A stretch of DNA of 39,694 nucleotides from an uncultured Oscillospiraceae bacterium (GCA_902497145.1 CABVDR010000019.1:1-39694), one strand, 5' to 3'. Shown: positions 16,918-25,158, numbered from the stretch's first letter. Program-made: numbers and translations. The notes: generated by a model from the sequence alone, not told the origin.

Positions 16918-16946
16918 ATTATAAGTACTTTCACTGCCACTGTCAA
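16918..16946 (-). promoter_or_regulatory. Consensus promoter of the sensor kinase operon
   Basis: On the minus strand, -35 TTGACA (16941-16946), exactly 17 nt, then -10 TATAAT (16918-16923): a full match to the sigma-A consensus at both hexamers. Start expected near 16911, leaving about a 70-nt leader to the ATG at 16838. Confidence 0.85.
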
Positions 16947-17061
16947 ACATCTGGAGGAAAACAAACAAAATGAGACAAAAAAGGGAAGAAAACGCATAAA
17001 ATACCAGGACTGGTCCAGGAGCGGAAACAGGGAATATTTATTTTTTTTACTTTAAAAAGGC

Positions 17062-17090
17062 TTTCCAAAGCCGGACTGCATGCTTAAGAT
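17062..17090 (+). promoter_or_regulatory. Weak candidate promoter of the atp operon
   Basis: TTTCCA (17062-17067), 17 nt, TAAGAT (17085-17090). This is the best arrangement I see in the 310-nt gap between the divergent kinase and atpB genes; it is far from consensus. The rest of the gap is A/T-rich, and the leader contains a 6-bp GC hairpin at 17110-17125 just before the atpB ribosome site. No other feature was seen there. Confidence 0.3.
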
Positions 17091-17148
17091 AAGGATGGTC
17101 TTTTGTGATGCGCGGAAAACCGCGCGGGACTATCCGGGAGGTGGTTAT

Positions 17149-17844
17149 TTGGAACAGATTAAGGAGAAGCTGCTGGAGGAACTGCAAACGCCCACGGCCT
17201 TTACCATTCCCATAGGCAAGGGGATTCCCGTCACCGAGTCGGTGGTGGTGTCTTGGATCGTGATGGCGGTGCTGATCCTGGCAGCTCTGCTGCTGACCAG
17301 AAACCTGAAGGTGGAAAACCCTGGGAAGCTTCAGGTTGGGTTGGAGGAAGCGGTGAAGTTTTTAAATAACTTTGCCAGCAGCAGCATTGGGAAACACGGT
17401 GGGCGCTTCGCGGCCTACCTGGGAACCATCGCGCTCTACATTCTGCTCAGCAACATCATTGGGATCTTCGGCCTGGTGCCCCCCACCAAGGACATCAACG
17501 TTACTGCGGCCCTGGCGGTCATGAGTGCGTTTTTGATCTACGGGGCCCAGTTCCGCTACCGGGGTGTTTTGGGCGGCTTGAAACAGTTTGCCAAGCCCAT
17601 GCCCCTGCTTCTGCCCATCAACCTGATGGAGATCATCATCCGGCCCCTGGCCCTGTGTATGCGTCTCTTCGGCAATATCTTGGGCGCTTTCATTATTATG
17701 GAGCTCATCAAGCTCATCTGCCCGGCCGTGGTGCCCGTGCCCTTCAGCATCTACTTTGATCTGTTTGACGGCACCATCCAGGCGGTTGTGTTCGTATTTT
17801 TGACCGCGCTGTTTACCGGCGAAGGAATTCAGGACGAGGAGTAA
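17149..17844 (+). CDS. atpB: ATP synthase Fo subunit a (AtpB)
   Basis: Subunit a forms the ion half-channels against the rotating c-ring of the F1Fo ATP synthase. The 231-residue product has about five or six membrane helices. The conserved helix RPLALCMRLFGNILGAF includes the essential Arg, here R172 in MRLFGN. I chose the TTG start at 17149 because GGGAGGT lies at 17136-17142 with 6 nt spacing and the protein then begins LEQIKEKLLEEL. An upstream in-frame ATG at 17080 lacks a ribosome site and would add a non-family stretch. TTG may keep expression down. It is the first gene of atpB-E-F-HA-G-D-C; no atpI was found. Confidence 0.94.
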   Translation: MEQIKEKLLEELQTPTAFTIPIGKGIPVTESVVVSWIVMAVLILAALLLTRNLKVENPGKLQVGLEEAVKFLNNFASSSIGKHGGRFAAYLGTIALYILLSNIIGIFGLVPPTKDINVTAALAVMSAFLIYGAQFRYRGVLGGLKQFAKPMPLLLPINLMEIIIRPLALCMRLFGNILGAFIIMELIKLICPAVVPVPFSIYFDLFDGTIQAVVFVFLTALFTGEGIQDEE

Positions 17845-17884
17845 GGCTTTGTGCCGCTCCCCAATTTTAAGGAGGAACTTTACC

Positions 17885-18103
17885 ATGGAAATTGGAATGC
17901 TTGCGATCGGAATGTCTGTTATGACCGGTATCGGCGCCGGTATCGGAATCGGGATTGCCACCGGCAAGGCCAGCGAGGCCATTGCCCGCCAGCCCGAGGC
18001 CTCCGGCAAAATCAACAGCGCCCTGCTTCTGGGCTGCGCCCTGGCAGAAGGCACCGCCATCTTTGGCTTTATCACTGCTCTGCTGATTTTGTTCATGGGC
18101 TGA
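17885..18103 (+). CDS. atpE: ATP synthase Fo subunit c (AtpE)
   Basis: The 72-residue hairpin protein forms the rotor ring. Helix 1 is rich in Gly (GIGAGIGIGIATG), the polar loop is ARQPEASGK (34-42), and helix 2 carries the ion-binding carboxylate E55 in ALAEGTAIFGF. Residues that make the sodium site in Ilyobacter-type rings (Gln in helix 1, Ser after the Glu, Tyr later) are I22, G56 and F60 here, so the site looks proton type. ATG 17885 has AAGGAGGA at 17869-17876, the strongest ribosome site in the operon, which fits the high copy number of c. An in-frame GTG at 17849 is not supported. Confidence 0.95.
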   Translation: MEIGMLAIGMSVMTGIGAGIGIGIATGKASEAIARQPEASGKINSALLLGCALAEGTAIFGFITALLILFMG

Positions 18104-18125
18104 GAACGGAAGGGGGAAAGCAGCC

Positions 18126-18614
18126 ATGTTGGAATTTCAGATTTCCACCATTGCGCTCACCGTTCTCAATCTGCTGATTCTCTATTTTATCTTGAAAAAG
18201 CTGCTCTTCGGGCGGGTGAACAAGGTACTGGATGAGCGGGCCGCACTGATCCAGCAGACGCTGGACGAGGCCCACGGAGAAAAGCAGAAGGCCGATGAGC
18301 TGAAAAAGGAGTATGAGGATCGGCTGGCCCAGGCCCGCACCGAGGCCAACGGCATCCTGTCCCAGGCCAAGACCCGGGGTGAGAAGGAGTACCAGGCCAT
18401 CCTGGCCCAGGCTCAGGAGGACGCCCAGCGTACCCGGGAGCAGTCCAAGGCCCGGGCTCAGGCCGAGCGGGACGAGATGCTGCGCACGGCCCGGCGTGAG
18501 GTGGCTCAGCTGGCCATGGAGGCGGCCTCCAAGGTGACCCGGAAGGCTCTGGACTCCGATTCGGACCGGGCCATTCTGGACGATTTCCTGGCGGAGGCAG
18601 GTGAAGAGAAATGA
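18126..18614 (+). CDS. atpF: ATP synthase Fo subunit b (AtpF)
   Basis: The 162-residue stator subunit has one N-terminal membrane helix (about residues 6-26). A long, highly charged, Ala/Glu/Lys/Arg-rich helix follows to the end (about 30-150), the right-handed coiled coil that links Fo to delta on F1. Typical family start (LTVLNLLILYFILKKLLFGRV). ATG 18126 follows GGAAGGGGG. The stop overlaps the start of the fused delta-alpha gene by 4 nt (ATGA), so the two are probably translationally coupled. Confidence 0.93.
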   Translation: MLEFQISTIALTVLNLLILYFILKKLLFGRVNKVLDERAALIQQTLDEAHGEKQKADELKKEYEDRLAQARTEANGILSQAKTRGEKEYQAILAQAQEDAQRTREQSKARAQAERDEMLRTARREVAQLAMEAASKVTRKALDSDSDRAILDDFLAEAGEEK

Positions 18615-20653
18615 CAGAACTGATTCAGCGTTATGCCGCTGCTTTGTATGATTTGGCTCAGACCGACGATATGGGACTGACCGGCGCGGCCCAGGAGCTG
18701 CTGGAGCAAACGCAGCTGTGGAAGGCGCTCACCAGCTCCGCAGTACAGGTGGAGGAGAAGAAAGAGCTGATCCGCTCCGCTGCCCCTCTGGCTGGGCTGG
18801 AGCCGCTCCAGGCATTTCTCTGTCTGCTGGCGGAGGAGGGCCATCTGGACCTGTTCCCGGACATCCTGGAGGAGGTCCATCAGCTGGAGCTGGCGGCCGA
18901 CGGCGGCGCAGTATGTGTCATGACCTGTGCCCATAAGCCCGATCAGGCGGCGTTGAACGATGTGCGCAAGGCAGTGTGCCGCCTGCGGAATCTGGACCGG
19001 GTGGTTTTGCAGGTAAAGATCGACCCGGAGCTGCTGGGCGGCTTTGTGCTGGAGGTCCAGGGTGTGACCTATGACCGCAGCGTCAAGGGCCGTCTGGAGC
19101 GGCTGGCCAAGGGCCTGGAGAAGGGCGCCTCGGTCAGCGAGAGCATGGAAGAGCTCATGGGAAGCCTGCGGGAGACCGTCAAGGGCTTCCAGGTGGGCCA
19201 GGACAGCAGCGAGACCGGCCGGGTGCTGGAGGTGGGCGACGGGATCGCCACCGTAGAGGGATTGGACCGGGCGGTCTACGGCGAGCTGGTGGAATTTGAG
19301 ACCGGGGTCAAGGGTATGGTCATGGACCTGTCCCGGGAGACCGTGGGCTGCGTGCTGCTGGGCCGGGAAGAGGGACTGGGCGAAGGAAGCCGGGTCACCC
19401 GGACCGGACGCCCTGCCGACGTCCCGGTGGGCCGGGCTCTGCTGGGCCGGGTGGTGGATGCTATGGGCAACCCCATCGACGGCTTAGGACCCATCCACGC
19501 CGCCGACACCCGCCCCATCGAGCGGGAGGCCAGCGGCGTGATTTCCAGAGAACCGGTCAATGTCCCCCTGCAGACCGGCATTCTGGCCATCGACTCCATG
19601 GTGCCCATCGGACGGGGCCAGCGTGAGCTGATCATCGGCGACCGCCAGACCGGCAAGACGGCCATCGCGGTGGACACCATCCTCAACCAGAAGGACCAGG
19701 ATGTGATCTGCATCTATGTGGCCATTGGCCAGAAGGCCTCCTCGGTGGCCCATGTGCGGGACACCCTGCAAAAGCACGGGGCCATGGAGTACTCCATCAT
19801 CGTCTCCGCCCCCGCCAGCGATCCCGCCCCCTTGCAGTACATCGCCCCCTATTCCGGCGCGGCCATGGGCGAGTACTTTATGGAGCAGGGCCGGGACGTA
19901 CTCATTGTGTATGACGATCTGAGCAAGCACGCTGTGGCCTACCGGGCCCTGTCCCTGCTGCTCAAGCGCTCCCCCGGCCGTGAGGCCTACCCCGGCGACG
20001 TGTTCTATCTTCACTCCCGTCTGCTGGAGCGGGCCTGCCGCCTGACAGAGGAGTACGGCGGCGGCTCTATGACCGCCCTGCCCATCATTGAGACCCAGGC
20101 GGGCGACGTGTCTGCCTATATCCCCACCAACGTCATCTCCATCACCGACGGCCAGATCTATCTGGAGACCGATCTGTTCTTCTCCGGACAGCGGCCCGCC
20201 GTCAACGTAGGTCTGTCCGTCTCCCGTGTGGGCGGCGCGGCTCAGACCCGGGCCATCAAGCGCACTGCCGGTACTCTGCGTATCGACCTGGCCCGGTTCC
20301 GGGAGCTGGAGGTGTTTACCCAGTTCTCCTCTGACCTGGATCAGGCCACCCAGAAGACGCTGGACCACGGCAAGCGGCTGCTGGAGCTGTTAAAGCAGCC
20401 CCTGTACCAGCCGATGAAGGTGAGCCAGCAGGCCATCCTCCTCTACATTGCCACCAACGGCTTGCTGGATGAGGTGCCTTTGAACCAGGTGCGGGAGTTT
20501 GCCCTGGAGTTTGCCAAGCGCATGGAGCAGGAGCACTGGGAGCTCACCGCCGAGGTGCAGCGCACCGGCAACCTGTCCGGCGTGGCGGTGGAGACCATCC
20601 GGGCCGCCCTGGCGGACTATAAGAAGGAGAAGCTGCCCCAGGCCCAGGCATAA
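18611..20653 (+). CDS. atpHA: Fused ATP synthase F1 delta-alpha subunit (AtpH-AtpA)
   Basis: One uninterrupted frame of 680 residues carries a complete delta subunit followed by a complete alpha subunit. Delta (about 1-173) begins LIQRYAAALYDLA and ends with the family C-terminus LGGFVLEVQGV and RSVKGRLERL. A linker of roughly 15 residues follows. Alpha then starts at about 185 with its N-terminal helix (MEELMGSLRETVKGFQ), GRVLEVGDGIATVEG, Walker A GDRQTGKT (343-350) and the Arg finger R539 in SVSRVGGAAQ. No stop, frameshift or good ribosome site separates them; the nearest internal ATGs (19145, 19157) lack a Shine-Dalgarno. Normally atpH and atpA are separate and assemble 1:3. A fused product would bring three deltas per F1 unless it is processed or alpha is also made separately. 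It could be a lineage trait or a sequencing artefact. Confidence 0.9.
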   Translation: MTELIQRYAAALYDLAQTDDMGLTGAAQELLEQTQLWKALTSSAVQVEEKKELIRSAAPLAGLEPLQAFLCLLAEEGHLDLFPDILEEVHQLELAADGGAVCVMTCAHKPDQAALNDVRKAVCRLRNLDRVVLQVKIDPELLGGFVLEVQGVTYDRSVKGRLERLAKGLEKGASVSESMEELMGSLRETVKGFQVGQDSSETGRVLEVGDGIATVEGLDRAVYGELVEFETGVKGMVMDLSRETVGCVLLGREEGLGEGSRVTRTGRPADVPVGRALLGRVVDAMGNPIDGLGPIHAADTRPIEREASGVISREPVNVPLQTGILAIDSMVPIGRGQRELIIGDRQTGKTAIAVDTILNQKDQDVICIYVAIGQKASSVAHVRDTLQKHGAMEYSIIVSAPASDPAPLQYIAPYSGAAMGEYFMEQGRDVLIVYDDLSKHAVAYRALSLLLKRSPGREAYPGDVFYLHSRLLERACRLTEEYGGGSMTALPIIETQAGDVSAYIPTNVISITDGQIYLETDLFFSGQRPAVNVGLSVSRVGGAAQTRAIKRTAGTLRIDLARFRELEVFTQFSSDLDQATQKTLDHGKRLLELLKQPLYQPMKVSQQAILLYIATNGLLDEVPLNQVREFALEFAKRMEQEHWELTAEVQRTGNLSGVAVETIRAALADYKKEKLPQAQA

Positions 20654-20671
20654 AAAGGAAGGCGAGGATCG

Positions 20672-21553
20672 ATGGCTGGAATCAAAGAGATCCGCACCCG
20701 GATCAAAAGTGTGCAGCAGACCCTGAAGATCACCAACGCCATGTATCTGATCTCCTCGGCCAATCTGCGCAAAGCCAAAGGACGGCTGGACAACACCGTC
20801 CCCTATTTCAAGAAAATATTTGAAACCATCGCCCACATCCTCCACCACTCTCCGGAGCTGGAGCACAGCTTTTTCGATCAGCGGCCCGATGTGCCCCGGG
20901 ACAGGCGGAAGGTGGGCTATATTGTGGTCACCGGCGACAAGGGCCTGGCCGGTGCGTACAGCCACAATGTGCTGAAGCTGGCCCAGCAGCGGGTGGAGGA
21001 GAAAAAGGACCTCTCCCTGTTTGTGGTGGGCATTGTGGGCCGGGTCTACTGTCAGAACCGGAACATCCCCTTTGAAGAGGATTTTAACTACGTGGCTCAA
21101 AACCCCACCATGCGCCGGGCCGGCGAGATCACCGATGAGGTGGTGGGCCGCTTCCTCAACCGGGAGCTGGACGAGGTGTACATTATCTACACCGAGATGG
21201 TCTCCGCCCTGCGCCTGGAGGTGCGGGAGCAGAAGCTGTTGCCTCTGGTGCGGGAGGACTTTCCCTGGGACAAGGCAGACGATCCCGGATACCGTCAGGA
21301 GATCCGCTATATCCCCTCGGAGGAGGCGGTGCTGGACAACATCGTGCCCAACTATGTGCAGGGCATGATTTTCGGCGCTCTGGTGGAGTCCTACTGTTCG
21401 GAGCAGAGTGCCCGAATGACCGCCATGGAGTCGGCCAGCGACAACGCCAAGGATATGCTGAAAAAGCTGTCCCTGACCTACCACCGGGCCCGGCAGGCGG
21501 CCATCACTCAGGAAATTACCGAGGTGGCCGGCGGGGCCCAGAACGCCCGCTGA
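20672..21553 (+). CDS. atpG: ATP synthase F1 subunit gamma (AtpG)
   Basis: The central rotor shaft of F1, 293 residues. The N-terminal helix carries the family pattern IKEIRTRIKSVQQTLKIT. The Rossmann-like middle has VVTGDKGLAGAYSHNV (about 87-102), and the C-terminal helix has RMTAMESASDNAKDML, with LTYHRARQAAITQEITE at the end. The usual KAMKMVAAAKLR stretch is changed to NAMYLISSANLRKAK, mild divergence only. ATG 20672 has AAGGAAGGCGAGG upstream, 18 nt after the fused gene. Complete. Confidence 0.94.
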   Translation: MAGIKEIRTRIKSVQQTLKITNAMYLISSANLRKAKGRLDNTVPYFKKIFETIAHILHHSPELEHSFFDQRPDVPRDRRKVGYIVVTGDKGLAGAYSHNVLKLAQQRVEEKKDLSLFVVGIVGRVYCQNRNIPFEEDFNYVAQNPTMRRAGEITDEVVGRFLNRELDEVYIIYTEMVSALRLEVREQKLLPLVREDFPWDKADDPGYRQEIRYIPSEEAVLDNIVPNYVQGMIFGALVESYCSEQSARMTAMESASDNAKDMLKKLSLTYHRARQAAITQEITEVAGGAQNAR

Positions 21554-21586
21554 TCGGTGGGCTGACACAGTGTCACAGAAAGGTGT

Positions 21587-22917
21587 GTGGCGAATTTGCA
21601 CGAGCAAAAAGGAAAAATTGTACAGGTCCAGGGACCGGTTGTGGATGTGGCATTTCCCCCGGACGCTCTGCCCTCCATTCAGGACGCCCTGTATGTGATG
21701 GTAGGGGAGGAGAAGCGGGTCATGGAGGTGGCCCAGCACGTGGGCCACGATACGGTACGCTGCTTCATGCTGGCCCCCAGTGAGGGCATCGGCCGGGGCA
21801 TGGAGGTGGTCTCCACTGGCGGCCCCATCGCCGTTCCCGTGGGCAAGCCAGTGCTGGGCCGGATGTTTAATGTGTTGGGCGAACCCATCGACGGCAAGGG
21901 CGAGGTCAAGACCAACGAGCGCTGGTCCATCCACCGCCAAGCTCCGCCCTTTGCCGACCAGAGCCCCGTGGTGGACGTCTTTGAGACGGGCATTAAGGTT
22001 ATCGACCTGCTGGCCCCCTACGCCCGGGGCGGTAAGATCGGCCTGTTCGGCGGCGCCGGCGTGGGCAAGACGGTGCTCATTCAGGAGCTGATCCATAACA
22101 TTGCCACCCAGCACGGCGGCTACTCCATCTTCACCGGCGTAGGCGAGCGTACCCGTGAGGGCAGCGACCTGTGGCGGGAGATGAATGAGTCGGGCGTTAT
22201 TGAGAAAACCGCCCTGGTCTTTGGGCAGATGAATGAGTCCCCCGGCGCCCGTATGCGTGTGGCCTTTACCGGGCTGACCATGGCCGAATACTTCCGGGAC
22301 CAGCAGCATCAGGACGTGCTGCTCTTCATTGACAACATCTTCCGTTACGTCCAGGCGGGCAGCGAGGTCTCCGCCCTGATGGGCCGGATGGCTCCATCAC
22401 CTCAGTCCAGGCGGTCTATGTCCCGGCGGACGACCTGACCGACCCCGCCCCGGCGACCACCTTCACCCATCTGGACGCCACCACGGTGCTCTCCCGTAAG
22501 ATCGTGGAGCAGGGCATCTATCCGGCTGTGGATCCCCTGGAGTCCACCTCCCGGATTTTGGAGCCCGACATCGTGGGGGAGCGGCACTACAAGACCGCCC
22601 GGGCCGTGCAGGAGCTGCTCCAGCGCTACCGGGAGTTACAGGACATCATTGCCATCCTGGGCATGGAGGAGCTGAGCGAGAACGACAAGGCAGCCGTAGA
22701 GCGTGCCCGCCGCATCCAGCAGTTCTTCTCCCAGCCTTTTTCGGTGGCCCAGACCTTTACCGGCATGGAGGGCCGCTTTGTGAAGCTGGAGGACACTCTG
22801 CGCAGCTTCGAGGCCATCCTGGGCGGCGAGCTGGACAACCTGCCCGAGGCTGCCTTCAGCATGGTGGGCAGCGTGGACGAGGTGCGCAAGAAGGCCAAGG
22901 ACATGGGGGTGGTGTGA
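21587..22917 (+). pseudogene. atpD: ATP synthase F1 subunit beta (AtpD), disrupted by internal deletion and frameshift
   Basis: The catalytic beta subunit is recognisable in two frames. Frame one (GTG 21587 onward) has GKIVQVQGPVVDV, Walker A GGAGVGKT (155-162), GERTREG with the catalytic Glu, and LLFIDNIFRYVQAGSEVSALMGRM, ending at about 22390. The family then continues in the next frame with GSITSVQAVYVPADDLTDP, YPAVDPLESTSR, the DELSEED-like MEELSEND and the normal C-terminus, stopping at 22915-22917. Missing between GRM and GSIT are the 26 residues that normally include SAVGYQPTLATEMG and ERITST, plus one base: about 79 nt. Left as is, translation ends at a stop at 22436 as a 283-residue product without the C-terminal domain. 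The rest of the operon is intact, so a recent mutation or an assembly/sequencing error is likely. Confidence 0.85.
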
Positions 22918-22918
22918 C

Positions 22919-23329
22919 ATGGCCGAGGAGCGGCAGTTCCACCTGGAGATCGTGACCCCTGACCGGCAGTTCTTTATTGGCGAGGCCCAGGAGCTGTCCG
23001 TGCCCGCCATCGACGGCTCCCTGGGCGTACTGGCCGGCCACGAGCCAGCGGTGACCGCTCTGGAGCCTGGTGAGCTGCGCTACCGGGCCGACGGGGAGTG
23101 GCACGAGGCGGTGGTCAGCCAGGGGCTGGTGGAGATCATGCCGGACCGGGTGATGGTGCTGGTATTTTCCGCTGAGCGTCCCGAGGAGATCGACCGGGCC
23201 CGTGCCGAGGCCGCCAAGGAGCGTGCCGAGGAGCGCCTGCGCCAGAAGCTGAGCATGCGGGACTACTACAATTCCAAGGCTGCACTGGCACGGGCACTGG
23301 CCCGTCTGAAAGCGTCCAAACGGCATTAA
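22919..23329 (+). CDS. atpC: ATP synthase F1 subunit epsilon (AtpC)
   Basis: The epsilon subunit couples gamma to the c-ring and can inhibit ATP hydrolysis. The 136-residue product has the N-terminal beta sandwich (FHLEIVTPDRQFFIGEAQELSVPAIDG at the start, GSLGVLAGHEP) and a C-terminal two-helix region, RAEAAKERAEERLRQK followed by KAALARALARLKA. That is full length including the helical domain. ATG 22919 begins one base after the atpD stop. It is the last gene of the operon, followed directly by a terminator. Confidence 0.94.
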   Translation: MAEERQFHLEIVTPDRQFFIGEAQELSVPAIDGSLGVLAGHEPAVTALEPGELRYRADGEWHEAVVSQGLVEIMPDRVMVLVFSAERPEEIDRARAEAAKERAEERLRQKLSMRDYYNSKAALARALARLKASKRH

Positions 23330-23363
23330 AAAACCGCGGTTCCCAAGATGGAACCGCGGTTTT
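23330..23363. terminator. Bidirectional terminator between atpC and degV
   Basis: A perfect 14-bp hairpin has arms 23330-23343 and 23350-23363 and a 6-nt loop. It begins right after the atpC stop and ends in T4. Its A-run serves the converging degV gene on the minus strand. Confidence 0.9.
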
Positions 23364-23375
23364 CTGCGTCTTTGA

Positions 23376-24239
23376 TTAATCCATTGGCAGCTCCCGCACA
23401 CAGGCCACGCCCAGGGCGCCCGGGCCGGTGTGGCAGGCGATGCTCATAGGGAGCACGGTGGAGTAGACCTGGTACTGGGGGAAGGCCTGCTGGACAAACT
23501 GGTTCCACTCCGCGCCCAGGTCGCTGGAGCCGGAGTAGGCGGTCTGGACAATGAGCTTGCCCTCGCCCTCCAGGCAGGGGAGCTTCGCCTCCAGAGCCCG
23601 GACCAGCTCCGCTTTGGCGGCCTTGGTGCCCCGTACTTTCTTGTAGGCGTCCAGCTTGCCGGCCTGGAGCTGGAGGATGGGTTTGACATTCAGGGCGCTG
23701 CCCAGCAGGGCGGCGGTGGGGGTGATCCGGCCCCCTTTTTTCAGGTAGCGCAGGGTGTCCACCATAATATAGATCTGGGAGTGGAGGGCAGCCCCCTCCA
23801 GGCGCTGCTTGATTTCCAAAGCGGATTTGCCCCGCTCCCGGAGGGCCAGAGCATCCAGCACGGACTGACGCTGGGGGGCGGAGATGCGCTTGTTGTCGGC
23901 CACAAAGACCCGGCCCTCATAGGGATCATCGGAGGCCAGAATGGCGGCGGTAGCGGCGGTGCCGCTGAGTCCGCTGGACATGGGGATGTAGACCACCTGG
24001 TCATACTCCTCCAGCAGCTTGTCCCACAGCTCCAACGTGTCGGCGGGAGAGGGCTGGGAGGTGGATACCTCCGCGCCCTGGTCCAGGCGGGCATAGAACT
24101 CTTGGGGAAACAGGTCGACGCCCTCCAGGTACAGGGTTCCATCGATCTGGATAGGCATGGGCAGCATAGCCACCCCCAACTGCTGCGCCTCCTGGGCGGT
24201 AATCCCACTGTTGCTGTCCGTCATAATGGCGATCTTCAT
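23376..24239 (-). CDS. DegV family fatty-acid-binding protein
   Basis: DegV/FakB proteins bind a fatty acid in a two-domain fold and, in Firmicutes, hand it to the kinase FakA to make acyl-phosphate for phospholipids. The 287-residue product has the family N-terminus IAIMTDSNSGITAQEA, the lipid-head-group loop STSQPSPADTLE, IPMSSGLSGTAATA, the RYLKKGGRI segment and a C-terminal HTGPGALGVA. The ATG at 24239 has AGGAGA 8-9 nt upstream; an upstream in-frame start (to 24284) is not supported. No fakA is in the window. It lies beside a TetR gene on the same strand, 177 nt away, and may be controlled by it (inference only). Confidence 0.92.
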   Translation of the reverse strand: MKIAIMTDSNSGITAQEAQQLGVAMLPMPIQIDGTLYLEGVDLFPQEFYARLDQGAEVSTSQPSPADTLELWDKLLEEYDQVVYIPMSSGLSGTAATAAILASDDPYEGRVFVADNKRISAPQRQSVLDALALRERGKSALEIKQRLEGAALHSQIYIMVDTLRYLKKGGRITPTAALLGSALNVKPILQLQAGKLDAYKKVRGTKAAKAELVRALEAKLPCLEGEGKLIVQTAYSGSSDLGAEWNQFVQQAFPQYQVYSTVLPMSIACHTGPGALGVACVRELPMD

Positions 24240-24394
24240 TTGAATTTCTCCTACCTTAACCAGAAAATAACTTGCCCTGTCCATCCAAATAAGGAGAAGG
24301 TTTTAGTCCTGCATAAAATGAGTATATATTAAGATTATTTTATGGTTCCCAAGAGAACTTGAGTAGATACAAAATCAGACAAATGCGCAAAAAT

Positions 24395-24418
24395 AGGACA
24401 AAATATAAAATCTGTCCT
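24395..24418 (-). terminator. Possible weak terminator after the TetR gene
   Basis: AGGACA (24395-24400) and TGTCCT (24413-24418) form a 6-bp stem that includes part of the TetR stop region. On the minus strand ATTTTTG follows. It is short and A/T rich, so termination would be weak. Confidence 0.3.
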
Positions 24419-25001
24419 AAACTGTGGGGGAGAGATCGTGGCTGGTCTGCGTGGACAGGATCTGATGAACGGTGTCGCTGGAGAGCAGCTTTTCCAACAT
24501 ATTGACGGAGGGTTCCGGGTCGGCGGTCATGCCGTTGTGGGCCCAGTCCAGAAGAATGCCGGTGATGCCGTAGGCGTAGAAGCGGGAGACGGTGCGGATC
24601 TGGGCGGGGGAGAGGGCGGGCTGACTGTCGGCGTGGAAGAGCAGATGGGCCACCAGCCCCTGGTAGAAGTCCATGAGGCACTGGGTAAAGCTGTTCTGGC
24701 CCTGGAACTGAAGGACATTGAGGTAGAAGTCCCGGTTCTCCTGCATGTACTTGCACAGGGCCAGCAGACTCTCCCGCCAGTGGCCCAGGGAGATGTCATC
24801 CCGGACCACCGAGGTGATCTCGGTATGAAAAATCCAGGAGATCAGGTCATATTTATCTTTAAAATGGTAATAAAAAGTATTGCGGCTGATGCGGCATTCC
24901 CGGGCGATGTCCCCCACCGAGAGATTGACAAAGGAAGTGGTCTTCAGCAGGCGCTTGAGCCCCTGGGCGATCATCAACTTGGTAAAGGTAGCGTTTGACA
25001 C
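24417..25001 (-). CDS. TetR family regulator (DhaS-like)
   Basis: TetR-type repressor of 194 residues. The N-terminal helix-turn-helix reads LSVGDIARECRISRNTFYYHFKDKYDLISWIF over about residues 27-58. The long YYHFKDKYDLI...F block is typical of the DhaS-like subgroup. The C-terminal ligand domain is divergent and its ligand cannot be read. The start is GTG at 25001, preceded on the minus strand by AAGGAGGT with 7 nt spacing. A promoter lies at 25038-25066. Neighbours are degV downstream on the same strand and the divergent PTS operon; either could be its target, but no operator shared by both was found. Confidence 0.88.
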   Translation of the reverse strand: MSNATFTKLMIAQGLKRLLKTTSFVNLSVGDIARECRISRNTFYYHFKDKYDLISWIFHTEITSVVRDDISLGHWRESLLALCKYMQENRDFYLNVLQFQGQNSFTQCLMDFYQGLVAHLLFHADSQPALSPAQIRTVSRFYAYGITGILLDWAHNGMTADPEPSVNMLEKLLSSDTVHQILSTQTSHDLSPTV

Positions 25002-25037
25002 CGGCGGTACCTCCTTTTACACTTTGAGAAGGATTTT

Positions 25038-25066
25038 ATTTTATCATCCTTCCCCAGCCGGGGCAA
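25038..25066 (-). promoter_or_regulatory. Promoter of the TetR gene
   Basis: On the minus strand, -35 TTGCCC (25061-25066), 17 nt, -10 TAAAAT (25038-25043). Leader about 30 nt to the GTG at 25001, including AAGGAGGT. Confidence 0.55.
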
Positions 25067-25158
25067 ATCATTTGGGCGGGACAAAAAAGGAAATTAGCAC
25101 TACGCACAAAAAATGACGTATATAATTGTGTATTTGGTCGAAAATGTTGAGTGGTGCA

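Noticed and set aside
19145..19160. Separate alpha-subunit start inside the fused delta-alpha frame
   Set aside because: In-frame ATGs at 19145 and 19157 exist but no Shine-Dalgarno lies 5-12 nt upstream; kept only as a possibility to test.
25121..25126. TATAAT on the plus strand as the PTS promoter
   Set aside because: No acceptable -35 at 16-18 nt; the TTGACA-17-TATACT at 25159-25187 is far better.
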